NCBI RefSeq assembly: GCF_035621135.1
Contig: NZ_CP141728.1
Location: 434,001 to 498,000 of the forward strand
From: Sinanaerobacter sp. ZZT-01
GTDB lineage: Bacteria > Bacillota > Clostridia > Peptostreptococcales > Anaerovoracaceae
Reading direction: 5' to 3'
DNA: 64,000 nt
The position numbers and the translations under genes were made by a program. Of the stretch, positions 17,923-27,171 are shown piece by piece (within the stretch, counting starts at the first letter, position 1; each line of letters starts with the position of its first letter). Under the pieces are notes generated by a model that was not told the DNA's origin, made no database searches, and saw only the letters and a list, made by a program, of their open reading frames with translations.

Positions 17923-18935
17923 TCTACCACCTCCGTATTCAGATTTTCAAAGTACATAGCAAGTGCTTTATCAATGGTATCCTCAATCTCTTTTGAACTC
18001 TGCTCGTTGGTGAAATACTTGGAAATCACCATAGGCTTGACCTTAAAAGGCTGGGGTTTGTTGCTCTTTGGTTTGCGGGTTTTCTCACCGGAAAGGATTT
18101 GTACCATGGTGGTATCAGTCAGCTTTCCGGTTTCATAGTAACTGCGGAGCAATTCCGCTTTTTTCATATCTACCTTGTAGCTGTCGGACTCCATGAGGTC
18201 GGAAATTTGCTGTTGCTGATTGCTGCTCTCTACGAAAGAGAGGTCATACGCAGCTAGGAAAGCAATTTCGCCGGTATCAACCTTTGCAATAAGCGGTTCA
18301 ATCAGCGTAGAAATCTTGATATAACGCCCGACTTTTGATGCAGAAAGACCATATTCCTGTCCGACTTTTTCTCTGCTTTCTAACTTCTGTTCAAGTTGAA
18401 CAGAAGTTGAATTTCCATCGGAATCATGCGGGTTCAAGAGCCTTTCTATCTCCTCTAAAAGGTCATTTCGCTTGCCCTGTGATTTCAGTGCTTCATAATG
18501 TTGGGAAAGGCAGTAAGCTCGTTCCGAATGGCTCATATCCGAGAAGGAACGCTGGCGCAAATTGGTTTCCGTTACAATCAGCACGGCTTCATCATGGGTC
18601 AGATTTTCTTTGATTATAACAGGGCCTTTGGTAAGACCCGCAAGCTGACCGGCATTTTGGCGGTTATGACCGCTAAGTATCAGATGCCGTCCATCCTCCG
18701 TATGCCAGAGGATAATGGGAAGCAGGATACCAAACTGGCGAACACTATCCACCATGTCCGCAAGCTGCTGTCCCTCATATAGCTTGAACCTGTGGTTCGG
18801 AAATGGCTCCATCAAAGAGAAATCCATTTGCGTGATACCGCCCTGCACAGGAGCAAGGGCAGTATCCTGTTCCGGCTCGAAATTGAGCATATCTGCAAAA
18901 TCTTCAATAATAACTTTAGGCTTAGCCAACTCCAA
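17919..18935 (-). CDS. parB: ParB-like protein of the ICE
   Basis: 338 residues. ParB/Srx-type N-terminal domain at about 35-125 with the variant SGHNRQNA in place of the usual GERRxxA box, then a helix-turn-helix region (VGQEYGLSASKVGRYIKIS, about 192-210) and a basic C-terminal part. ParB proteins bind centromere-like sites and load with ParA to segregate plasmids; on ICEs they aid maintenance or regulate. It overlaps parA by 14 bases and the helicase start by 4, so the three genes are one translational unit. Confidence 0.88.
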   Translation of the reverse strand: MELAKPKVIIEDFADMLNFEPEQDTALAPVQGGITQMDFSLMEPFPNHRFKLYEGQQLADMVDSVRQFGILLPIILWHTEDGRHLILSGHNRQNAGQLAGLTKGPVIIKENLTHDEAVLIVTETNLRQRSFSDMSHSERAYCLSQHYEALKSQGKRNDLLEEIERLLNPHDSDGNSTSVQLEQKLESREKVGQEYGLSASKVGRYIKISTLIEPLIAKVDTGEIAFLAAYDLSFVESSNQQQQISDLMESDSYKVDMKKAELLRSYYETGKLTDTTMVQILSGEKTRKPKSNKPQPFKVKPMVISKYFTNEQSSKEIEDTIDKALAMYFENLNTEVVD

Positions 18936-19740
18936 TCAGCTCCTTTCCATCTGCTTCTTCACAAGATAGAAGTTCCTCTACAAACTGACTGTAAGCAATC
19001 GCTGCTGGATTTTCCGGCAAAAACTCGCAGATTGTTTGATGATATAACACTGCTTCTGCAACCTTGATAGAACGAGGAATACGAGTCTCGAAAATCGGCA
19101 CTTTCCCTGCAAAGCCCTGCTGAATCATTTGATTGACCTGTGCGGATAAAATAGTATTCGGAGAATCCATGGTGATAAGAATGCCATCAATTCGCAGACG
19201 ATGGTTGCTGTTTTTGCTGATAACATGATAATGTTTCAACAACTCTGCCAGTCCTTGCGTAGATAAAAGCTCTGCCTGTGTTGGTACGATGATGCTGTCG
19301 GCACACATCATCACGTTAATCATCGGTGTACCCATTTGGGGCATACAGTCGATGATGATGTACTCGTATCTGTCCTTGATGGTATCTACATACTGCGACA
19401 GCACACGTTCTCGGAAATCCACGTTGCACAGATTGCGCTCCAGCGTAAAGAGCTGGGAATTGGAGGGGATAACATCTACACCGCAGTTGGTTTTAAGAAT
19501 ATAACCATCGGGATCAGGCAAAGGCTCGTCCTCAATCAGCTTACGAATGATGGTGTTAATAGTTACCTCCAGTTTGTTGGTGTTCATCACACCAAAGATG
19601 ATACTTGAATGCCCCTGACCGTCAAAGTCGATAAGGGCGGTTTTATGCCCCCTCTGGGACAAGAGATAGGCAAGCGTGGTGGCCGTGGCCGTTTTTCCCA
19701 CGCCGCCCTTCTCGTTCATGATTGCAATTACTTTTGCCAT
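18922..19740 (-). CDS. parA: ParA-family ATPase of the ICE
   Basis: 272 residues from ATG 19740, which has AAAGGAG at 7-base spacing; a TTG two codons earlier lies too close to it. Deviant Walker A KGGVGKT at the N-terminus, switch I LIDFDGQGHSS and Walker B YIIIDCMPQMG identify a ParA/Soj/MinD-type ATPase. It should work with the adjacent ParB in segregation or in controlling replication of the excised element. First gene of the left ICE minus-strand module. Confidence 0.92.
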   Translation of the reverse strand: MAKVIAIMNEKGGVGKTATATTLAYLLSQRGHKTALIDFDGQGHSSIIFGVMNTNKLEVTINTIIRKLIEDEPLPDPDGYILKTNCGVDVIPSNSQLFTLERNLCNVDFRERVLSQYVDTIKDRYEYIIIDCMPQMGTPMINVMMCADSIIVPTQAELLSTQGLAELLKHYHVISKNSNHRLRIDGILITMDSPNTILSAQVNQMIQQGFAGKVPIFETRIPRSIKVAEAVLYHQTICEFLPENPAAIAYSQFVEELLSCEEADGKELIGVG

Positions 19741-19772
19741 CGGCAAACTCCTTTCTTGAGTAAAATTAATTT

Positions 19773-19791
19773 GGGTAGGGTAAAAAGGGTA
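19773..19791. repeat. Three GGGTA repeats upstream of parA
   Basis: GGGTA occurs at 19773, 19778 and 19787 in an AT-rich stretch just before the parA ribosome site. Position in the parA leader makes an operator or centromere-like site possible, but three 5-mers are weak evidence. No clear promoter was recognised in this leader. Confidence 0.3.
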
Positions 19792-19813
19792 ATAAAAAAT
19801 AGACGTAATCGGT

Positions 19814-19841
19814 GAAAACCCGCTTGTTTACTGGGTTTCTC
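19814..19841. terminator. Short hairpin with CTTGTTTACTGG between recombinase remnant and parA
   Basis: AAACCC (19816-19821) pairs with GGGTTT (19833-19838) around GCTTGTTTACT. A hairpin with the same loop core lies at 46362-46388. The stem is short, so terminator function is uncertain; it may be a recombination-associated sequence. Confidence 0.4.
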
Positions 19842-19861
19842 TGATTACTGTCTATTATAAC

Positions 19862-20602
19862 TCAGGCTTTCCGGAGCATATATTGCAGTGCGCCGATTGA
19901 CCATTCCTGCTTGCCGGTGGGCGAAAAAATTTTGTCTGCCTCTAGTGATTCCTTTATTTTTTGGACGCTGGCACCGGAATAATAGCTCCTGAAAATCCGC
20001 TTGACGATTTCCGCTTCCTCCGGCACAATCTTAGGCTGACCGTCCTCACCTTTTTCGTAACCTAAAATGCGGGAATATTGAAAAGGTACCTTTCCGCTTT
20101 TGAAGCTCTGGCGCTTGCCCCATGTGACGTTGCGGCTGATGGACTCACTCTCAGCCTGTGCAAACCCGCTGAGGAAGCACAGCACCATTTCGCTGGCCAT
20201 CTCCATCGTGTTGATGCCCTCTTTTTCAAAGATGATGGGAATTCCCTTTGCTTTGAGCTTCCGGGTATATCCGATGGCATCCAGTGTATTTCTGGAAAAC
20301 CGGGAAACGGATTTGGTCAGCACCATGTCTATTTTGCCCTTTTCGCACAGTGCCATGAGCTTGAGAAACTCGGTACGCTTTTTGGCGCTGGTTCCAGTGA
20401 TGCCCTCATCGGCAAAAATACCGGTAAGCTCCCAATCTTTGTTTTTGTTGATTTTCTCCGTGTAATAAGCAATCTGTGCAGCGTAGCTGGACTGCTGTTC
20501 TTCCTGTTCGGTGCTGACCCGGCAGTAGGCCGCTACACGGAGCTTTCTCTTTCTGGCGTTGGGTTTGGTTAAAAGAATATTGGCGGGGATTATATCGACC
20601 CT
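19862..20602 (-). pseudogene. Large serine recombinase, truncated at both ends
   Basis: The open frame reads RVDIIPANILL, then the serine recombinase catalytic domain [11 protein letters not shown] (nucleophile Ser), SVSRFSRNTLDAI, and the start of the Recombinase DNA-binding domain, ending abruptly at LQYMLRKA where homologues continue with LRNEKY. No start codon with a ribosome site exists upstream: an in-frame TAA lies only one codon before the homology (20606-20608). The zinc ribbon and coiled coil are missing. It is therefore a remnant of an integrase of the type still intact at 42.9 and 56.6 kb. Confidence 0.82.
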
Positions 20603-21264
20603 TTGTTAAGCATAAATTCCCAGATTCAGTTGTCATATCTAACTTCAATGCACTAGTTCCGAACACCAAAAAGCAAAAGAGAGAATGTGATATTCTTATA
20701 GTTGATCCTTGTGGTTATGCATTATACATTGAGCTGAAACATTTTTATTACCCAATATCTTATAGTAAGACAAAAGCTTTAGATTCGGAGTTGAAAATTG
20801 CTCTAGATAAGATGCCAAAACAGCTAAAGGCAATAAAACATAGCTGGAATAATTTAAAAGTGCCCTATAAGTTCAATTTTGACTTAAAAGAGTTGAACGG
20901 ACTAATCACTTCGCACCAGTATATTGGTTATGATGTTCCAATAGACATTAATACTCCTATTGTTTCAAATTCAAATTTATTTGAAAGTCTCTCTGAAGCA
21001 ACTCAAGTTAAGGAAATATATCTAGGATGTAAAGAAATCGATGATATTTATCCAAATATCAAATTCGTTTCACGTGACTTTAAAATAAAGTATGCTGATT
21101 TTCATTTTAAATTTCAAATAGAGGCACTCGATCCCTCATTTGAAATAGAGTTTATAAAGTCATATAGAAAGCAAATACTAAAGTCTATTCAAATTGAAGA
21201 ACCTAAAAGATTTGATAACATTGAAGAATTAGCAAAAGCCTATTTAGAAAAATTAGAGAGTTAA
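20599..21264 (+). pseudogene. 5'-truncated nuclease-like gene
   Basis: The plus-strand frame is open from the junction near 20600 to a stop at 21264 and has no plausible start at its beginning, so it is the C-terminal part of a longer protein. The retained portion contains CDILIVD...YIELKHFYYP, an Asp-x(n)-Glu-x-Lys arrangement like a PD-(D/E)XK nuclease, then about 150 residues with no known domain. Base composition is much more AT-rich than the recombinase remnant it abuts. A TTG at 20791 gives a 157-residue frame without a good ribosome site. Family not named. Confidence 0.6.
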
Positions 21265-21775
21265 ATATGTAAGTCGCTTAAAACTGGCAATAAAAAATCC
21301 TGATTTCATTTTCACGAATTCAGGATTTCTTGCTACCTATTTTAAATTTTGATCCTTAAAACTGACTACTGGTAGACGTGTTCCCACGTACCATGTCATA
21401 TAACGACTTTAATTTTGATACTGCTTTTCAGGTCTTTTTGGTGGTAATTATCGCTGTTTTTACTGAAACTGAAGAACTCATAAAAGTGCTTAAACTCCAG
21501 CAAAATCAAGGGTTCTGGCGTTGTATTTTTACCACCGTCTCCACATGGAACGATAGCATCAGTTTGATGTCGGGGCTGTGCTTGGTGTTTTTCCAGTGCA
21601 AGGGAATAAGTCGAGCATACTTTTTACGGCGTTTTCCGTTCACGGGAATATCTCCAATATATTTTATGACGTTATCCGTTCGCGGGAACAAATCAATGGT
21701 AGGTATACCCTGACGTTTCATTTAACGGTGTAGATAAAGTCGTAGATGGCACATTTACTCTTCAATTGAAACCTA
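21265..21775. other. Gene-poor scar region with hairpin
   Basis: About 510 bases with no confident gene. A hairpin (21295-21303 with 21320-21328) is followed by six Ts on the minus strand and could terminate transcripts from the right. A 71-residue minus-strand frame (21506-21721) beginning MKRQGIPTIDLF is basic and protein-like (IPVNGKRRKKYARLIPLHW) but has no ribosome site; it may be a remnant. Confidence 0.5.
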
Positions 21776-22933
21776 TCATACTGTGACAACACCATATTTC
21801 CGAAATAAATTTACAAAAAATCGTTTTAAATCATTAAGTACTTTTTGCTTGAGTTCGCCACTATCATTTGCCCCCAGAAACTCATATCCTCCAAACCGGT
21901 AGACATCATATCCAAATAGACTCATCTCACGATGTGCCTTAACCATTTCACTATAAAGTTTGGGCGATGCCCTATCGCCATCAGCATAATGCTGTTTTCC
22001 ATCGATTTCTATAACCACTCGATCACGATGTGAAAAAATCATAAGAAAATCCATTTTTTGATGTTCAAACAATTTATAACCACGCTCTTTTTGCGTTTGG
22101 GGATCATAGTATAGATAAACCTGTGGTATTAAAGCTGGTACATCAACACCCAATTCTTTTTTTAATTCATAATAAGCCTGTAGCATCCACGTTTCGGGAC
22201 CCGACTTTTCGCCGCTGGCTTTAAAACTTGTATCTAAACAATCGCACAGCCTTCGGATAAACATATTTTCTTGATTGTCTTCTATTACGTTTTCCTCTGC
22301 ATACCATTCTACCAACTCATTCCACATTAGCCCATTCTGTGGAATTGGTCTGTCATATATTAAACATTGATTAGCATTCTTGGTAATTCTTATATCATTG
22401 TTTAAAGCATCATCGAATACGATTTCTGGCTTGTATTTTGCTGCAAAAATAATGTTTTTCACAGAGCCTTGGACACCTGCTTTTGTTGACACGCATTGAT
22501 AAAATTGCTTATCTCCTATGGTATCTTTTACCACCAGTTTATAACCATCATGTTCAAGATACCGATTGATTACATCTACAAATCCCGAATTACAAACATC
22601 CTCTCGTCGTTCTTCTTGAGCATTCCAGTGCCAGTGGTGTATGTTGGGGTTTGTATATTGTTCTAGGAAAAACATAAACTCTTCATCTGAAAGATTCAAA
22701 TAATCAATAATGGTATCCATAAGATAGCTTTCAGGCCAATCGTCAAAACGATCCATATGTCTAGCAATTTCAGATATCATGCCTTCGGTAAGCGAAGGAC
22801 ATACTACTTTTGCAAATTCATGATACTGTTTATCACCTGTCAAGCTTCCCATTGCTAGTATGGCGTCAACAATAGAACGACGTGTTTCGTCAATAATAAA
22901 ATGAGTTTCTTTGCTGTCCTTAAAGCTAGCCAT
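21776..22933 (-). CDS. AbiJ-like N-terminal domain plus endonuclease domain, defence protein
   Basis: 385 residues from ATG 22933, which has GGAGG at 8-base spacing; an upstream in-frame start at 22966 does not. The N-terminal part (IIDETRRSIVDAI..., FFLEQYTNPNIHHW) resembles the AbiJ N-terminal domain found in abortive-infection proteins. The C-terminal part has MDFLMIF...VVIEIDGKQHY and a trailing YDVYRFGGYEF, the layout of a Vsr/PD-(D/E)XK-type nuclease with Asp and Glu-x-Asp-Gly-Lys. Last gene of the defence operon. Likely a toxic nuclease triggered by infection; the trigger is not known. Confidence 0.7.
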   Translation of the reverse strand: MASFKDSKETHFIIDETRRSIVDAILAMGSLTGDKQYHEFAKVVCPSLTEGMISEIARHMDRFDDWPESYLMDTIIDYLNLSDEEFMFFLEQYTNPNIHHWHWNAQEERREDVCNSGFVDVINRYLEHDGYKLVVKDTIGDKQFYQCVSTKAGVQGSVKNIIFAAKYKPEIVFDDALNNDIRITKNANQCLIYDRPIPQNGLMWNELVEWYAEENVIEDNQENMFIRRLCDCLDTSFKASGEKSGPETWMLQAYYELKKELGVDVPALIPQVYLYYDPQTQKERGYKLFEHQKMDFLMIFSHRDRVVIEIDGKQHYADGDRASPKLYSEMVKAHREMSLFGYDVYRFGGYEFLGANDSGELKQKVLNDLKRFFVNLFRKYGVVTV

Positions 22934-23039
22934 ATAGTATACCTCCAGAGTTTCTGTTCTGAACATAAAGTATCAATGTTAACGCTACAATGGATGTGTT
23001 ATTTTTCTGATCGTCGCTACAAACTTGCAGGTTTTGCCG

Positions 23040-23591
23040 TTAATGAATCTTATCCCTCAGCATATCTTGCAAGAAAGGTTTTATTGAATTCAGAATAATT
23101 GCTGTAGCTCTTTTGTTCTGCCTCTCACTACGATTCCTTTTATTGAACATATCCAGCATAAACTGATAATCGTTATACGGATCATATTCATTGTACGACG
23201 AGGGCTTAAAAGCACCGAGGTCATAGAGGTAACGTAATAGTTTTCTGGAAAAGAAATCGGATGACAATACAAGAAATTGTCTATCCTCAATGGCATGGAG
23301 GAGCTTGAAAAGCTGCTCTTTTACAGCGACCTCCTCATCCAAATCAGAACGTTCAAATTTCGTTATACACGAACTGCCGATTGGATAAAGCGTTTGTCCA
23401 TTGACGGTATTTCTGATTGTAAAAAGAAATCTGAGGTTTTCTTTCCCGCAGATGCAAGATTCGCTTAATGTTTCATCTTCTTCGACATCATCAATGCACC
23501 ATTCTAAAACCGCTGCTTTCCATTCAGTGGCATCAGAATAGCGTAGGACGGTTTCAATCAGATTTCTATAATATGAGCTTGTCGTGTTCAT
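23040..23591 (-). CDS. Small Cys-containing protein of the defence operon
   Basis: 183 residues, no named family. Cys residues in CICGKE and SSCITKF flank a strand region, a layout used by small zinc-binding phage and plasmid proteins. Rest is helical and charged. Clear ribosome site AGGAGG upstream of ATG 23591. It sits between the GIY-YIG gene and the AbiJ-like gene with 25- and 106-base gaps, all on one strand, so a shared transcript is likely. Confidence 0.55.
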   Translation of the reverse strand: MNTTSSYYRNLIETVLRYSDATEWKAAVLEWCIDDVEEDETLSESCICGKENLRFLFTIRNTVNGQTLYPIGSSCITKFERSDLDEEVAVKEQLFKLLHAIEDRQFLVLSSDFFSRKLLRYLYDLGAFKPSSYNEYDPYNDYQFMLDMFNKRNRSERQNKRATAIILNSIKPFLQDMLRDKIH

Positions 23592-23616
23592 AATCTGTTG
23601 CCTCCTTTTACAATCA

Positions 23617-24516
23617 TTACTCAGTTGAATTTTCGTAATCTTTCAGCGTGATACCGTTCGAAGTCTTCCATTCGGTCAATCCATTGGCGTGGCCACCAAT
23701 GACAAAAGCCAAAGCGTATGATGGGCTGCGGAACAGAACATCCTCTTGCAGAAGCCCTTCACTGCTAATTTTTGCATTCTCGCGTGCTTTCTTTATTCCT
23801 ATGGGTATACTCTGTGAGTCTATTAGTTCTATCTGGCTTCCGGCTAAAACCACAAATCCTTCGTTGGTTTGTTTACAGGTAGCCTCAATCGTTTTTCCGC
23901 TCTTATGGCTTTTTCGCTTAAGATACAACATTAGGTCAGGTGATGACGTCGGCTCATCCTCGTCAGGAGCAGTCGGAGACACTGTCAGTGGCTCAAATAC
24001 TTTATGACCCAATGTCCCCATAACAATGCGGGCGTAATCGACGAATTCTTCGAGTTCACTTTCTTTTTCCTCCGTTATGTTACCGTGTGTCGGATCGTTT
24101 CCGTTTTTGACCTCATAACGGTTTGCCGACAGCGCCAAACCACAGAAGCGGTTCTCAAGATAGCTTATTTCCGTCGGTCCGAAGGAGTTATTTGACGTGG
24201 TGAACACAACGGCTTCTGTCCAATAATCCTTATCGGGATTACGTTTGTGTTCCTGCAAACGATAAAGAAGCCCCTCGCCGTTCTTTCTCGCACCTGCCTG
24301 ACCGACATATACGACATTATTGCCGGTCTGATCGGAAGTGCCAAACAGAAAGTAAATCCCGCTTTGCTTCAAGTCGTCACGCTCTTTGCACAAGTCTAAA
24401 GCCGTGCGCGGTATTTTATATGCAACACCCGTCCAGTTGGCAAGGGTACATTTGATGCGCCCGGTCGGCTCGCCATCCATTAAAAACAGATTTATACTCT
24501 TTCCTCGTTTTGCCAT
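23617..24516 (-). CDS. GIY-YIG nuclease-like protein with DUF4357
   Basis: 299 residues. GIY-YIG domain at about 52-135: SGIYFLFG, VVYVGQAG, LLYRLQEH (Arg) and YLENRF (Glu) provide the usual catalytic positions. The C-terminus (about 250-290) is DUF4357 (LFRSPSYALAFVIGGHANGLTEWK), a common partner of GIY-YIG and methylase domains. Start at GGAGGTGCAGAT-ATG. It lies 18 bases after the HamB-like helicase gene; nuclease role in the same defence cluster is likely but its target is unknown. Confidence 0.82.
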   Translation of the reverse strand: MAKRGKSINLFLMDGEPTGRIKCTLANWTGVAYKIPRTALDLCKERDDLKQSGIYFLFGTSDQTGNNVVYVGQAGARKNGEGLLYRLQEHKRNPDKDYWTEAVVFTTSNNSFGPTEISYLENRFCGLALSANRYEVKNGNDPTHGNITEEKESELEEFVDYARIVMGTLGHKVFEPLTVSPTAPDEDEPTSSPDLMLYLKRKSHKSGKTIEATCKQTNEGFVVLAGSQIELIDSQSIPIGIKKARENAKISSEGLLQEDVLFRSPSYALAFVIGGHANGLTEWKTSNGITLKDYENSTE

Positions 24517-24534
24517 ATCTGCACCTCCGCTCTA

Positions 24535-27171
24535 CTAATCTACAAACAAATCGGGAGCATTAAAAATAATGTCAGGCAGCTCCCTTACAACACCATCGTT
24601 ACTACAGTTCTTGAGCGTGGTGCGTAGCCGTATTTCACCAGATGGAAGCATGATGACATAATCGCCTTGATGCTGTCGGATGAATGTTGCCGCCTCTCTG
24701 GAGAAGCCGTGACGCTGTAGTTGGATAGTGATTGTATTCATTGTGCCGTACTCTACATATTCGTACCAGTTATTATTGTTCAACGAGACCTCTCCATAAA
24801 CGCGCTTGTACTCATTGGAGAAGCGAAGAAAATAGTTTGAAATGCTGAACAGAATGACATTTTCAATTACTTCCAGCGTATCAGCGAACACGATATTCTT
24901 GTGCTCCCGCGTATCCATGTAATAACTTGGAGTGTATGCGTTCAGCCAGAATGAATCCGGGTGGTCTTTTCGGTAGCTGATGGCTTTGCGCATAATGCTG
25001 CCGAGTCCGTTTCCTTCAATCCACTGCATCAGAATGGTCGTATACCAGCCGAGCCGCGTATAGTCACCGTCATTATTTGTTTTTCCCAATGACGAATACT
25101 CGTATTTCTTCCAGTTAAAGATGTCTCCCAATCGACGCAGGAAATCAACAACCTCATCGTGGTCAAAGTAGCCATTTCCATCCGGCTTTGGATAGGAGAA
25201 TTCTGGGTCGGCAATTATTGCCGCACGGAGCCTCCGCGTTTGGTCAAGCGAGACATTGATGTCGCTGTCTATCATTTCGGCGCTTTCGGCAAAGGATGCT
25301 CGGATTTGGGCTTCCTTTTCAGATGTCAGGTATGGGGAGAATTCTCGCTTTACAAGGCTGTCATTTCCGTCTACGATGTCACGGAGGAGAATCAGACCGA
25401 ATTTTCGCATCATGATATATTCTTCTTCGGACTGGTCTTTGCTGTATTTGTCGATAACGGAACTGCCAGAGAGGAGCGTTTCCACAATCTTTTTTTTGTG
25501 TTTGGGCTTTAAATCCTGTGTTAACGACAGTTTCTGGTCTGAAACATCATCCTTGAGGAGCTGGAGATAATCATCTTGCTTGATAGTGTTTTCGTCGCTG
25601 ACAAAGAACACATTACCGCAAAGGTTGAACTGGATACGCCCAACACGACCTATCAAATTGCGAAAATCGATGCTGTTCATACGAGCCCGTCCGTTTTTAT
25701 AACTGGAAATAAAGAGGTTATCCGCTGGAAGGTTAACGCCCTCTACCAGAGTACTGGTGCAGAACATCGCGGTTATTTTTTCCTTTTTGAACAACTTTTC
25801 AATACGCATCCTTATTGCAGACGGCAGGTATCCGATATGATACGCCACGCCCTTTTCAAGCAGCTCGGCTAAATAGTATTCGCCGTGTACTTCATTGCGC
25901 ACATCCTTCGCCAGCTCATTCAGCTCGGGGTCGTTTAGCTTTTCGCGTTTATCTGCAAAAAGCCGAGCTGCTTCAATAGCCTTGTCTTTGCCGCTGAAAT
26001 AAGCAATGGTGCGCTTGTCTTTCATGCCCTCAGTGTGATCGAAAGCCTGAAGGATTAAATCCAGCGTGGGGTTATCGCCCTGCAGTGTGCAAACAAATTC
26101 ATTGGATTTAGTATGGTCGTTAAATACATTGATGGTCTTGCTACCCAAGCTAACAAGGAACTTGAACTGCGAAACAGGCGAAAATGAGGATGCCATCGCA
26201 TTCTCGCCGTCGTACTGACCGTTTGCAATTAACTGCAAATATACCTCCGGGTTAGGTATATTCGGGGAAGCAAAAATAAAATGGGGTTTCGGCTCTCTGC
26301 GTGAGAGGTCATCAACCACGGAATAGTAGAACGGACCGCGACTGTTTTTGCCCGACATCTTATGCGCTTCATCAATAAAGAGGTAGTCGATTGGTAAATC
26401 CGGCTTGCTGTTTATCAAGTATAGGAGCCGTTCAGGAGTGAGAACAAGAATAAAGCTGTGGCTTTGCTCTAGCGCCAAGTCTCCCGCAGCGGTGACAACA
26501 CGGTAATCACGCTGCTCCAACAGCCCTTTCAGGTCATTGATGACCTCGCTGCGGACTTCGTTGATAAGTGCCTTTGTCGGAACGATAAGGGCGAAGTTCT
26601 TCTTTACGCCCTTGAGCACCTCCTCCTTTATGAACATACGCATAATGAAGGACTTTCCCATCGAAGTGGGCGCGGAATAACTGAAGCAGTCGTCCTGCAG
26701 GTGGTCATACGCATATTTCTGCGCTTGGAAAAAGCGCTTGTTCTTTTCAGCCGGGATTGTCAGATAGTTGCGGCTATACGCGGCGAATAACTGCTCAAAT
26801 GCGGTTGGCTCGGTGTAACTCGATTTTATAAGGTCTTGTCCAAGAAAATTGCCCGTGCTTGAAAGCACCGCACCCGCATAATAAGACACCTTTTCATCGT
26901 CAGGGTACAGCGCAAGAAGCAGCGTGATAATTTCCTGCGCCCATATCCTATGGGCATCGCGGCGTTCCGGGTGCGTGGATTTGGAAAGAAGGTCTGCGAA
27001 ACGCAACGCCGCTGTAACATTGACACCACGCATTTTCTTGCGTCCGTTGAGGCACAAGGTTTTCAGGGCATAGTTATACAGAATGTTGTTGTAAAGCTCA
27101 TTCAGATATTCGTTGTCCTCAATGTCACCAAAAATGGCATCACTCAAATTAACCATAGGGGTCTCATCCAT
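24535..27171 (-). CDS. hamB: HamB-like DEAD/DEAH helicase (Hachiman-type)
   Basis: 878 residues. Superfamily 2 helicase: Walker A APTSMGKSF near residue 166, DEAH box FIDEAHKM near 267, and a C-terminal RecA domain with STLVEGVNLPADN and LIGRVGR (about 480-520). Hachiman systems pair such a helicase, HamB, with a DUF1837 protein, HamA; here the DUF1837 protein is encoded directly upstream with an 8-base overlap, which fixes the assignment better than the helicase alone. Known HamB senses damaged or phage DNA and releases HamA activity. Residues after 560 are the family-specific C-terminal half. Confidence 0.82.
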   Translation of the reverse strand: MDETPMVNLSDAIFGDIEDNEYLNELYNNILYNYALKTLCLNGRKKMRGVNVTAALRFADLLSKSTHPERRDAHRIWAQEIITLLLALYPDDEKVSYYAGAVLSSTGNFLGQDLIKSSYTEPTAFEQLFAAYSRNYLTIPAEKNKRFFQAQKYAYDHLQDDCFSYSAPTSMGKSFIMRMFIKEEVLKGVKKNFALIVPTKALINEVRSEVINDLKGLLEQRDYRVVTAAGDLALEQSHSFILVLTPERLLYLINSKPDLPIDYLFIDEAHKMSGKNSRGPFYYSVVDDLSRREPKPHFIFASPNIPNPEVYLQLIANGQYDGENAMASSFSPVSQFKFLVSLGSKTINVFNDHTKSNEFVCTLQGDNPTLDLILQAFDHTEGMKDKRTIAYFSGKDKAIEAARLFADKREKLNDPELNELAKDVRNEVHGEYYLAELLEKGVAYHIGYLPSAIRMRIEKLFKKEKITAMFCTSTLVEGVNLPADNLFISSYKNGRARMNSIDFRNLIGRVGRIQFNLCGNVFFVSDENTIKQDDYLQLLKDDVSDQKLSLTQDLKPKHKKKIVETLLSGSSVIDKYSKDQSEEEYIMMRKFGLILLRDIVDGNDSLVKREFSPYLTSEKEAQIRASFAESAEMIDSDINVSLDQTRRLRAAIIADPEFSYPKPDGNGYFDHDEVVDFLRRLGDIFNWKKYEYSSLGKTNNDGDYTRLGWYTTILMQWIEGNGLGSIMRKAISYRKDHPDSFWLNAYTPSYYMDTREHKNIVFADTLEVIENVILFSISNYFLRFSNEYKRVYGEVSLNNNNWYEYVEYGTMNTITIQLQRHGFSREAATFIRQHQGDYVIMLPSGEIRLRTTLKNCSNDGVVRELPDIIFNAPDLFVD

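Noticed and set aside
21506-21721. 71-residue minus-strand gene
   Set aside because: Protein-like composition but no ribosome site and no recognised family; mentioned only within the gene-poor region.
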